From Acetobacteraceae bacterium (GTDB taxonomy: Bacteria > Pseudomonadota > Alphaproteobacteria > Acetobacterales > Acetobacteraceae): a DNA stretch of 14,425 bases. The notes beneath the pieces were generated by a model, which made no database searches, had not been told where the DNA came from, and was given only the letters and a program-made list of their open reading frames with translations. Position 1 is the first letter of the stretch. Every line of letters starts with the position of its first letter. Position numbers and translations under genes: made by a program. Of the stretch, positions 1 through 5,737 are shown piece after piece. The stretch spans positions 1 to 14,425 of the forward strand of contig JASHVY010000426.1 in NCBI GenBank assembly GCA_030044345.1, given 5' to 3'.

Positions 1-71
1 TCGTTTGTCCGTCTTTTCGTGGGTGCTGCGCGGGTCTTTTCGCGGATAGGGCGCCGCCGCACGGTGCGGCG

Positions 72-275
72 ATGATGCTGGGGGACCTTCGCTCCCTCAC
101 CGTGCTCGCCGATCACGGCCATTTTGGCTCCGCGGCGGCGGCCTTGCCCTATCAGCCGGGCCCTATCAGTCGGCCGGCGGGCGCTCGGCGTCATCCCCGC
201 CTCGGAGCCTGTCTGCCCGCCGGGCTGATCCGCGCGCGACTTCCGCCCTTCCTCCGTGCGCCCGCTCGGCGATGA
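72..275 (+). pseudogene. Probable remnant of a LysR-type regulator N-terminus
   Basis: The 67-codon reading frame begins MMLGDLRSLTVLADHGHFGSA, which resembles the first helix and start of the helix-turn-helix of LysR-family regulators (pattern DLRxLxxxxAxxGHFxxAAxxL). After AAAAL it continues with QPGPISR and RLGACL, loosely matching the recognition-helix region (SQPAxSRxIxxLExxLGxxLF) with an extra residue and lost hydrophobic positions. The frame then stops, so the effector-binding domain of a normal regulator of about 300 residues is missing. A 14-bp tandem duplication lies inside the matching part. What I see is the motif resemblance; that it is a decayed gene fragment rather than chance is inference. 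No good ribosome binding site precedes it. Confidence 0.35.
146..173. repeat. 14-bp tandem duplication, two copies
   Basis: GCCCTATCAGCCGG (146-159) is followed at once by GCCCTATCAGTCGG (160-173), with one mismatch. It lies inside the LysR-like remnant, and since 14 is not a multiple of three it shifts the downstream frame relative to a single-copy version. Confidence 0.8.
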
Positions 276-377
276 GAGGGGAGAGATCGCTCGTGCTCAC
301 CCGTCTCGCTCTCGCCGTTTGTTTTCTTGCGTGATTGAGGCCTGCGGTGATTCCACCTCCGGTCATCATGCTTCCTC

Positions 378-432
378 GTGTCCTGCCCTCTCCGTTCGTC
401 GCACTTCGCGGCGAACGGAGAGGGCAGGACAC
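378..432. repeat. Long perfect inverted repeat, 21-bp stem
   Basis: Bases 378-398 are the exact reverse complement of 412-432. The 13-base centre continues the stem (T399-G411 wobble, then C400-G410, G401-C409, C402-G408), leaving a five-base loop ACTTC (403-407). The stem is GC-rich and would be very stable in RNA of either strand or as a DNA cruciform. No T-run follows on either side, so it is not a standard intrinsic terminator. It could be a REP-type palindromic element, a boundary hairpin of a small mobile element, or a transcript-end stabiliser; the sequence does not decide. Confidence 0.8.
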
Positions 433-459
433 TGGAAGTAAGGAGCAAGGGTCCCTATG

Positions 460-482
460 CCGTCCGCATTCCAATGCGACGG
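460..482. repeat. Short imperfect hairpin
   Basis: CCGTC-C-GCATT (460-470) pairs with AATGCGACGG (473-482) around a two-base centre, giving ten pairs with one bulged C. It lies 27 bp to the right of the large hairpin, and the two may belong to one structured element. Function unknown. Confidence 0.5.
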
Positions 483-708
483 ACTTCGGAATCGGGACAC
501 GAGAACCGCAATGAGAGGCGAGGAAGTGAGAGAGCCGGCGTACCGGCCTGCGGACTTCCCTTCATCGGAGATATCGAAGAAGGCGATTTTCATCACCATC
601 GAAAGATCCAAAAACATCGACAAACGTCAATGTCGGGAGAGATTCTCTGCTGCGTGCCGCGTTTGCCGGGTCCCGCTGTCCTGATTGCCCGCATGAGTTG
701 TGGCGACT

Positions 709-718
709 TCTCATGAGA
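709..718. promoter_or_regulatory. Palindrome TCTCATGAGA, copy 1
   Basis: A perfect 10-bp palindrome preceded by CT, so that the 12-mer CTTCTCATGAGA (707-718) is identical to 996-1007. A third half-site CATGAG is at 692-697. Repeated palindromes upstream of an operon are typical of dimeric regulator binding sites, but I do not recognise this as the site of a named regulator. Confidence 0.3.
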
Positions 719-800
719 TGCGATTTCGTCCAACTTTCTTCGCTCACGCATCCGCATCTGCAACCCGATCTTTCTTTTGAAACGTCCCGACGAAATGCGA

Positions 801-820
801 TCACCTGGGTTCACCTGGGT
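801..820. repeat. 10-bp perfect tandem repeat
   Basis: TCACCTGGGT occurs twice in a row (801-810 and 811-820), followed by ATAGAAT. It lies at the start of the AT-richer stretch. It may be a chance duplication or part of a regulatory site. Confidence 0.75.
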
Positions 821-838
821 ATAGAATCCTTGTGCGTA

Positions 839-855
839 TTCGTTTCAATAACGAA
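839..855. repeat. Small inverted repeat TTCGTT-N5-AACGAA
   Basis: TTCGTT (839-844) and AACGAA (850-855) are perfect complements around TCAAT. The arms and spacing would suit a small operator, but no known consensus is matched. Confidence 0.3.
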
Positions 856-997
856 ATATATAGGAATGATCACAAACAGCGAACCGTTTCGGCGGGCTTG
901 AGACAAAATTGCGACCCAACAAAAAAACGACGCGAAAACTCCCGATATGATTCTCTGAGTGCGGTGAAGAGAATGATGGATGGGAGAGATTGTGCCT

Positions 998-1007
998 TCT
1001 CATGAGA
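998..1007. promoter_or_regulatory. Palindrome TCTCATGAGA, copy 2
   Basis: Second copy of the perfect 10-bp palindrome, with the same CT in front (12-mer at 996-1007), exactly 289 bp downstream of copy 1. It sits about 140 bp upstream of the best candidate promoter of the NusG-like gene, where an activator or looping repressor site could lie. Assignment as an operator is inference. Confidence 0.3.
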
Positions 1008-1145
1008 GAGGGTTGCATTTTCAGGATACGATGTTCCAAATTCGATTAAGAGGAATCCACAAACATGGATGCGCCGCGAAATTGCCACGATGTTCGGGCC
1101 CCCTCCGAATCACGGAAATGTCCCACTGCACTGCGGCAAACTTTC

Positions 1146-1174
1146 TTGATATCCGCCGGGTGCATCGTTATGAG
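1146..1174 (+). promoter_or_regulatory. Candidate sigma70-type promoter of the polysaccharide operon
   Basis: TTGATA (1146-1151; five of six to TTGACA), a 17-bp spacer, and TATGAG (1169-1174; four of six to TATAAT). Transcription would start near 1181-1182, giving an untranslated leader of about 75 nt before the NusG-like start at 1256. It is the best-spaced pair I found in front of this gene. Alphaproteobacterial promoters are often loose matches, so confidence is moderate at best. Confidence 0.4.
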
Positions 1175-1255
1175 TGACTGCGTGTTCGCCTGAATGCGTG
1201 GTTCTGCCCGGCACCGGCGCACATTTGTGCGAAGTGGACTGTAAGGAAAATCCCA

Positions 1256-1753
1256 ATGCGGGAATGGTACTTACTCCGGACAAAGACTGGCGAGGAGCGC
1301 AAGGCCCAGCGGTATCTGGATGGACTCGTGGAGGGCATTCTGCTGCCGCTCGGCAAGACACAGATCCGGCAGCGCAGTGGCACGGTTGAACGCATTGCTC
1401 CCCTTTTCCCTTGCTATCTCTTTGCCCTGTTCGCTCTTTCCCTCGCCGCGCGAAAGGTTCGATATACGCCCGGTGTGCGTGATATCGTCCAATTCGGCGG
1501 GCAGGCTGCGATCGTGCCGCACTGGGTGATCGATCAGTTGGCTCTGCGCTGCGCGGAGGGACCGGTCGCGCTGTCGAAGCCCTCGTTCTCTCCGGGCGAT
1601 GCAATCAAGGTTCTGGACGGCCCTTTTCAGCGGTTCGAGGCGATTTTCGACGGCTATCTTTCAGGAACCGAGCGGGTTTCCGTTCTGCTGTCGATCATGA
1701 ACGCAGAGCGGCGCGTTGTTTTGCCGACCCATATGGTGGCGGCAGCGGACTGA
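1256..1753 (+). CDS. NusG/RfaH-like transcription antitermination protein
   Basis: Encodes 165 residues, the usual size for NusG paralogs of polysaccharide clusters. The NGN domain covers about residues 1-98: it starts MREWYLLRTKTGEERKAQRY and holds the family block PLFPCYLF (49-56) and TPGVRDIVQFGG (71-82). The C-terminal KOW domain is about residues 111-163 (FSPGDAIKVLDGPF, then RRVVLPTHMVA). Family members bind RNA polymerase and suppress pausing and termination; specialised ones such as RfaH act on long surface-polysaccharide operons. Its place directly before the export genes argues for such a specialised role rather than for housekeeping NusG, which normally sits by secE and ribosomal protein genes. 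The start is supported by AAGGA (1243-1247) eight bases upstream. The NGN part between residues 56 and 71 is hydrophobic and Arg-rich rather than acidic. Which genes it controls is inference. Confidence 0.88.
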   Translation: MREWYLLRTKTGEERKAQRYLDGLVEGILLPLGKTQIRQRSGTVERIAPLFPCYLFALFALSLAARKVRYTPGVRDIVQFGGQAAIVPHWVIDQLALRCAEGPVALSKPSFSPGDAIKVLDGPFQRFEAIFDGYLSGTERVSVLLSIMNAERRVVLPTHMVAAAD

Positions 1754-1762
1754 CGCGTCCGG

Positions 1763-1789
1763 CGCACGGGCAGCGCGATAGCGCGTGCG
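1763..1789 (+). other. GC-rich composite stem-loop after the NusG-like gene
   Basis: CGCACG (1763-1768) pairs with CGTGCG (1784-1789), and inside the loop CGC (1774-1776) pairs with GCG (1781-1783) around GATA. There is no following U-run, so it is not a standard terminator; it could slow polymerase or separate expression levels of the two genes. Confidence 0.4.
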
Positions 1790-1793
1790 ATAC

Positions 1794-1810
1794 GCCCCCG
1801 CGAGAGGGGC
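1794..1810 (+). other. Second stem-loop GCCCC-N7-GGGGC
   Basis: GCCCC (1794-1798) and GGGGC (1806-1810) form a five-pair, all-GC stem with a seven-base loop. It follows the first stem by four bases and has no U-run after it. Confidence 0.35.
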
Positions 1811-1867
1811 AAGCCTTGGGGAGAAAACGTGGTTGGCAACTTCTTCCTGCACCGCAGGGAGGGTATT

Positions 1868-1878
1868 GGCGGAAGCAT
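1868..1878 (+). promoter_or_regulatory. ops-like motif GGCGGAAGCAT
   Basis: Compared with the enterobacterial ops element (GGCGGTAGNNT), which pauses RNA polymerase and recruits RfaH, this sequence matches eight of nine fixed bases; the mismatch is A in place of the T at position 6. It is on the coding strand, in the leader of the export gene and about 115 bp after a NusG/RfaH-like gene. Position 6 is one of the bases RfaH reads, so a paralog with different specificity would be needed. A partial match (GGCGGCAG, 1738-1745) at the end of the NusG-like gene shows that chance matches are easy in this GC-rich DNA. Confidence 0.25.
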
Positions 1879-2015
1879 GGACGCGGGCCGCAAGACAATC
1901 GGGTTTTTCGGGCGGGTTTCGTGGAAAGAAATGAGGAGAGTGGCCGGTACTTGCCTCATCTACTTGCCTCGTCCGGATTGGGCGGCACGGAGGTCCGGTT
2001 CGCGTCATCGACATT

Positions 2016-2047
2016 CGAGTGACTGGAATGGCGAGTGACTGGAATGG
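2016..2047. repeat. 16-bp perfect tandem repeat at the front of the export gene
   Basis: CGAGTGACTGGAATGG occurs twice without a gap (2016-2031 and 2032-2047). Each copy contains a GTG and an ATG. The second copy ends with GG and, with the following AG, forms the GGAG (2046-2049) that may be the ribosome binding site for the ATG at 2061. Since 16 is not a multiple of three, a change in copy number would alter the frame of the upstream GTG/ATG starts (2019, 2028) but not of the ATG at 2061. Confidence 0.85.
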
Positions 2048-2060
2048 AGTACGGACTGAG

Positions 2061-3206
2061 ATGATTGACGGCAGCACACGCTTGCGCGTTTCTCCGAGCG
2101 GCCACCGCGCCGGCAAGGTGCGGCGGCGTGCTCTGCTGAGCGCCGTCACTGGCACGCTCGCTCTGGCGGCCTGCGCGCCGAGTGATCCTCCTGCGATGCC
2201 GGCATCGTCGGCGATGCAGCCAGCCGCCATGACCAGCCTCGCGGCGTCAGGAGGGAGATGCACGGGATCGCCCGGCCTGATGGCTTTGTGGGAGAGCCGC
2301 ATGGGCCAGCCGCCGGGACAGCAGCTCCAGCCGTTGGGGCCGGGTGACGAGCTGCGTATTTCGGTAGCCGGAATCAACGAGCTGCAGAACGAGGATGTCC
2401 AGGTCTCCGATTCAGGAACGATCGCGCTGCCCTATGCCGGCGTGGTCAATGTGCAGGGATTGAGCGTCGATGAAGCGGAGCAGGCGCTCGACCAGCGGTT
2501 CGGCGAATATATCCGCACCCCGGAGGTGCATATCGTCATGCAGCAGAACCGGAGCCAGGCGGTTGCCGTCATGGGGCTGGTGAGCAAGCCGATGCTCGTG
2601 CCGCTGACGATGCCGAATGAAACGATCATGGAGGTGATCGGCGAGGCCGGCGGGCTGACCAACGATGCTTCCCAGCGCATCCTTCTCATTCCGGGAGGGG
2701 CCGGCGGGCAGACAGCCTCACCCAGGATCATCGAAGCAAGCGCCAACCCGAATTCCATTCCGGGCGCTTCAGGGGCGGCTCAGGGAGAGGCCGCGCCCAT
2801 TGTCGTCGATCTGCATGGCGGCGCCGATCAGGGTTGTCTCAACCTTCCGATGCGTGCCGGGGACACGATCCTCGTGCCGCCCGCGGGGAACGTGATGGTC
2901 GGCGGCTGGGTCGAGCGTCCGGGTGAAGTCCAGATCACCCCGGGGATGACCGTGCTGGGGGCGATCGAGGCCGCCGGCGGTGCCCTCTATACGTCCAATG
3001 TCGAAATCCTGAGGGCGGATCCGGAAGGAAAGCGCACCCGCACCCCGGTCGATCTTGCCGACGTGAAGAGCGGTCGGGAGCCGGACCCGACCGTGGAGGC
3101 CGGCGATGTCGTGATGGTGGAAGCCTCGACCTGGGGTGCGCTGCCCTATGCCTTCCATGAAATCTTCACCGGCCTCGGCTCGGGTATCGCCATTCCGATC
3201 CCCTAA
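2061..3206 (+). CDS. Polysaccharide export outer-membrane lipoprotein (Wza-like)
   Basis: From the ATG at 2061 this gives 381 residues; in-frame GTG 2019 and ATG 2028 would add 14 or 11. I prefer 2061 because GGAG (2046-2049) precedes it, though 11 bases away. A basic stretch (GKVRRR) and a hydrophobic segment lead to the lipobox LAAC, so the mature protein probably begins at Cys38 and is lipidated. The Poly_export domain runs from LGPGDELRISV (92 onward) to about 162. Two SLBB-type domains follow (about 167-211 and 277-316), separated by a Gly/Ala/Ser-rich stretch (about 212-251). Such proteins form the ring-shaped channel that carries polymer from the periplasm across the outer membrane. 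The tail ALPYAFHEIFTGLGSGIAIPIP could supply the membrane helix seen in Wza. The gene is 27 bp from the kinase gene, its usual partner. Confidence 0.9.
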   Translation: MIDGSTRLRVSPSGHRAGKVRRRALLSAVTGTLALAACAPSDPPAMPASSAMQPAAMTSLAASGGRCTGSPGLMALWESRMGQPPGQQLQPLGPGDELRISVAGINELQNEDVQVSDSGTIALPYAGVVNVQGLSVDEAEQALDQRFGEYIRTPEVHIVMQQNRSQAVAVMGLVSKPMLVPLTMPNETIMEVIGEAGGLTNDASQRILLIPGGAGGQTASPRIIEASANPNSIPGASGAAQGEAAPIVVDLHGGADQGCLNLPMRAGDTILVPPAGNVMVGGWVERPGEVQITPGMTVLGAIEAAGGALYTSNVEILRADPEGKRTRTPVDLADVKSGREPDPTVEAGDVVMVEASTWGALPYAFHEIFTGLGSGIAIPIP

Positions 3207-3233
3207 TCTGAACGCGAGATCTCAAGAGAAAAC

Positions 3234-5651
3234 ATGTCCGCATTGTCCGAGAATTCGGCTGGTCCAGCCGTTCCCGATCCAGCCGTTCCCAGCGGGGCGA
3301 GCTTCTTCGCGCGGGAGAGGTTGCATGCTTCCCTCGACGACGAGCAGGAGGGCATCGGCCTCAAGGATCTGTGGATCACGATCAGGAAGCGGCTCTGGCT
3401 GCTGATCGGGATCATGGCGGGCATCCTCCTGCTGGTCGGCATCATCACCGTTCGGAAAACCCCGCTCTATTCGGCAACCGCGATGCTTCTCCTCAAGCCG
3501 GACATTCCGCAGGTCCTGGATGTCCCGCAGTTGCAGCAGGAGAATGCCGGGACCGAAGAGCACGATTTCTACAAGACGCAATATTCGCTTGCGGACAGTC
3601 CGGAGGTCGCGGCCAGGGTCATCCGGACCTTGAACCTCGAAAAGAACCCGCTCTTCGCGGCAGCAAAGAAGCCTGCGGACTTCATCGGACAGGCCCGTGC
3701 CTTCTTCTCCCACCTCGTCACGACGATCGAATATCCCTGGCCGCATGCCGATCGACCGGGTGTGGAGATCCCGGCCGATCTCGGCGTGAAGCCGGAAATT
3801 ATCGAGGCCTATCTCCGCATGCTCGATGTCGAGCCCGTTGCCGGCACGGAGCTCATGAACATCACCGCGACGACGCCGGACCCCATGCTCTCGGCGGAGA
3901 TCGCCAATGCGCAGGCGAATGCCTATATCGACCGCGGGCTCGAGCTCCGCCGGGAAGCCGGTGAGATCGTGCAGACCTTCCTGCGCGCGCAGCTCGACAC
4001 GATCGGCAAGCAGGTTCAGCAATCGGAGGCGGCGCTCAATGCGTACCGCCGCAAGATGGGAATCCTTGCCTTCCAGACGGACAATTCGAACACCCTGGCG
4101 GCGGATCGCATGGCCGAGCTCGAGAGGGCGCTGACGGACGCGGAGACGAATCGCATCCGCCTCGGCGCCGAGATGCAATTGATCGCAGCCGGTCATGACA
4201 GCTCGCTGCCGGAAGTGATCGACGATCGCACCATCGAGGCGCTTCAGCCGGAGGTTGACCGGCTCGCCGCCCAGTATGCCGGCATGGCCACCCAATTCAC
4301 CGATCGCTGGCCGGCGCTCGCGAACGTCAAGGCGCGACTTGAGTCCGCCCGGGCGCAGCTTGACCAGGAAGTGGCGATCGTCACCGAAGGGGTGCGGCGG
4401 CAATATCAGGCAGCTTTGGTCCGGGAACAGCGGCTGGAAGCGCTGGTCGGGGCGGAGCGGAAGAAGGATTTCGCGTCCAACGATGCGGCGCTGCAGGACG
4501 CGATCCTCTCCCGCCGGGTGGAGACCAACCGCGAGCTTTACCGGACGGTTCTCAAGCGCATGCAGGAAGTGGGCATCGCCGACGAGGGCCCGGTCTCGAA
4601 CGCGACGGTCGCGAGCGCGGCGAGCGTGCCGCAATTTCCTTCCTCTCCCAAGATCGTCAAGACCTTCGCCATCACCGTGATGGGCAGCCTGCTGATCGGG
4701 CTCGCGGTGGTTCTGGTGCTGGACAAGCTGGATAAGCGGTTCAAGAGCGTGGAGGAGATCGAGCGCGCGCTCAGGCTGCCAAAATTCGCCCTCATCCCGG
4801 ATTTCACGACCGTCAAGCGGCTTCTTCCCGCTCCGAAAAGGGGGATGGCGCGAAATGTCCCGCAGGCGATCGCCGGACGGCAGATTTCCGGCAACGGGGG
4901 GATCATCAGCGCGCTCCATACACCCTCTTACAGCATGCACTACCAGCCCCTGCATGTCGCGATGCAGTTCTCCCGCGCCGGCGGCGCGCCGCGGATCATC
5001 ATGTTCACGAGCGCGACGCCCCAGGAGGGGAAAACCGTCAGCGCGGCGGGCGCCGCCTTCGCCAGCTCCAGCATGGGGGGACGCACTTTGCTGATCGATG
5101 CCGATCTGCATCGCCCGCAATGCCACAATCTCGTCTCCACGGAGGACCCGATCGGCCTGAGCGACATTCTCGCCGGCCATCGCGGTTTCGCCGATGCCGT
5201 TCATAGCAGCGCCAACGGCGTGTTCGTCATTCCTGCCGGCTCGCGCGCGCCGAACCCGGCCGCGCTGATCGCGTCCCGGTCGATGCGCGAGCTTCTCGGC
5301 GTTCTCGGCAAGGCTTTCGATCACGTCTTTCTCGATACCGCGCCTGTGCTGGCCGCGAGCGAGACGATCGTGCTTGCCACGATGGTCGATGGCGTCGTCC
5401 TCGTCGTCGGCTCGGACACGCCCCGCAAGGCCGTTCTCGATGCCCATGCCGCGCTCCGGCGAGCAGGTGCCGTCGTTCTCGGCTTCGTCTTCAACCGCGT
5501 CGATATGCGGCTTCCGCAGCACCGCACCTACGGCACCTACCGAGCCTATGGCGGCTACGGGTCTTATGGCGCCGCCACGTACGAGAAGAGCGTCAGCGAC
5601 GGGATGCCCAACAGCCCTGGTTCCTTCGGCGCCGATGGAGAAGCCGCGTGA
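3234..5651 (+). CDS. Polysaccharide co-polymerase / BY-type tyrosine autokinase (Wzc-like)
   Basis: An 805-residue inner-membrane protein combining a Wzz-type chain-length domain with a cytoplasmic bacterial tyrosine kinase. The first membrane helix is at about 54-73 (LWLLIGIMAGILLLVGIITV). A long periplasmic, partly coiled-coil region follows (about 80-470). A proline motif (VPQFPSSPK) precedes the second helix (about 478-498). Kinase motifs are Walker A SATPQEGKT (593-601, Lys600), Walker A' LLIDAD (619-624) and Walker B VFLDT (698-702, Asp701). The C-terminal tail has six tyrosines (766, 769, 772, 775, 778, 783), the usual autophosphorylation cluster. The site where relatives carry EX2RX2R reads MHYQPLH (568-574), so that oligomerisation motif is degenerate. 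Family members control polymer length and link polymerisation to export through cycles of phosphorylation. The start has only a weak AGAGAAA upstream. Residues 11-20 (PAVPD PAVPS) come from a 15-bp duplication. Confidence 0.93.
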   Translation: MSALSENSAGPAVPDPAVPSGASFFARERLHASLDDEQEGIGLKDLWITIRKRLWLLIGIMAGILLLVGIITVRKTPLYSATAMLLLKPDIPQVLDVPQLQQENAGTEEHDFYKTQYSLADSPEVAARVIRTLNLEKNPLFAAAKKPADFIGQARAFFSHLVTTIEYPWPHADRPGVEIPADLGVKPEIIEAYLRMLDVEPVAGTELMNITATTPDPMLSAEIANAQANAYIDRGLELRREAGEIVQTFLRAQLDTIGKQVQQSEAALNAYRRKMGILAFQTDNSNTLAADRMAELERALTDAETNRIRLGAEMQLIAAGHDSSLPEVIDDRTIEALQPEVDRLAAQYAGMATQFTDRWPALANVKARLESARAQLDQEVAIVTEGVRRQYQAALVREQRLEALVGAERKKDFASNDAALQDAILSRRVETNRELYRTVLKRMQEVGIADEGPVSNATVASAASVPQFPSSPKIVKTFAITVMGSLLIGLAVVLVLDKLDKRFKSVEEIERALRLPKFALIPDFTTVKRLLPAPKRGMARNVPQAIAGRQISGNGGIISALHTPSYSMHYQPLHVAMQFSRAGGAPRIIMFTSATPQEGKTVSAAGAAFASSSMGGRTLLIDADLHRPQCHNLVSTEDPIGLSDILAGHRGFADAVHSSANGVFVIPAGSRAPNPAALIASRSMRELLGVLGKAFDHVFLDTAPVLAASETIVLATMVDGVVLVVGSDTPRKAVLDAHAALRRAGAVVLGFVFNRVDMRLPQHRTYGTYRAYGGYGSYGAATYEKSVSDGMPNSPGSFGADGEAA
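3263..3292. repeat. 15-bp in-frame tandem duplication
   Basis: The 13-mer TCCAGCCGTTCCC recurs with a period of 15 bp (3263-3277 and 3278-3292). It encodes the repeated PAVPD/PAVPS in the cytoplasmic N-terminal tail of the Wzc-like protein, before the first membrane helix, where a length change should be tolerated. Confidence 0.75.
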
Positions 5652-5737
5652 GCGGGATGTTTGCCCGCCGGCGCGCCGCGATGCCGGGCCTCATCGCCCG
5701 GGCGGGCCGCCATATGCCCGGCCGGCGGTGCTGAACG

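Larger units (their letters stand above)
276..1145. other. Gene-free upstream region with scattered inverted and direct repeats
   Basis: No reading frame here looks like a real protein: the short frames on both strands are Arg/Ser-rich, overlap each other and match no family I recognise. The left part (276-560) is GC-rich and contains two hairpins. The part from about 770 to 1060 is visibly richer in A and T than the rest of the window and contains a 10-bp tandem repeat, a short inverted repeat and an A-run near 920. Such a long gene-free and compositionally mixed stretch before an exopolysaccharide operon could be a regulatory region, a decayed gene region or an old insertion junction. I cannot separate these by eye. 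Confidence 0.6.
1754..2060 (+). other. Structured gene-free leader between the NusG-like gene and the export gene
   Basis: About 300 bp with no convincing gene: a frame from about 1829 gives 69 residues but has no family resemblance and no clear ribosome binding site. It contains two GC-rich hairpins right after the NusG-like stop (1763-1789 and 1794-1810), an ops-like motif (1868-1878), a T5 run in GGGTTTTTCGGG (1901-1912) and a 16-bp tandem repeat at its end. Its length and content fit a leader where a NusG-type factor could load, but no classical terminator is present, so the upstream promoter may read through. Confidence 0.5.

Noticed and set aside
166..804. Several overlapping frames of 60-112 codons on both strands in the upstream region
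   Set aside because: They overlap each other, are rich in Arg and Ser, partly read through the inverted repeat at 378-432 on both strands, and match nothing I recognise.
830..862. Possible promoter TTGTGC with AAATAT or TATATA in the AT-richer stretch
   Set aside because: The -35 match is poor, the spacing to the better -10-like element is off, and it is about 400 bp from the nearest gene; the pair at 1146-1174 is better.
1110..1604. 164-codon frame on the - strand across the NusG-like gene
   Set aside because: Low-complexity Arg/Pro/Ser product that overlaps a well-supported + strand gene with a good ribosome binding site.
1829..2038. 69-codon + strand frame in the leader before the export gene
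   Set aside because: No ribosome binding site, no family resemblance, and it ends inside the 16-bp tandem repeat. More likely untranslated leader.
3222..5522. 766-codon open frame on the - strand, opposite the Wzc-like gene
   Set aside because: It mirrors the codon structure of a high-GC gene on the other strand; the product is Arg/Asp/Glu-rich with no recognisable domain, while the + strand encodes a complete kinase with all motifs.
5657..5734. 25-codon frame MFARRRAAMPGLIARAGRHMPGRRC between the kinase and flippase genes
   Set aside because: Arg-rich, in a GC-rich spacer with no clear ribosome binding site; too short to support without conservation data.
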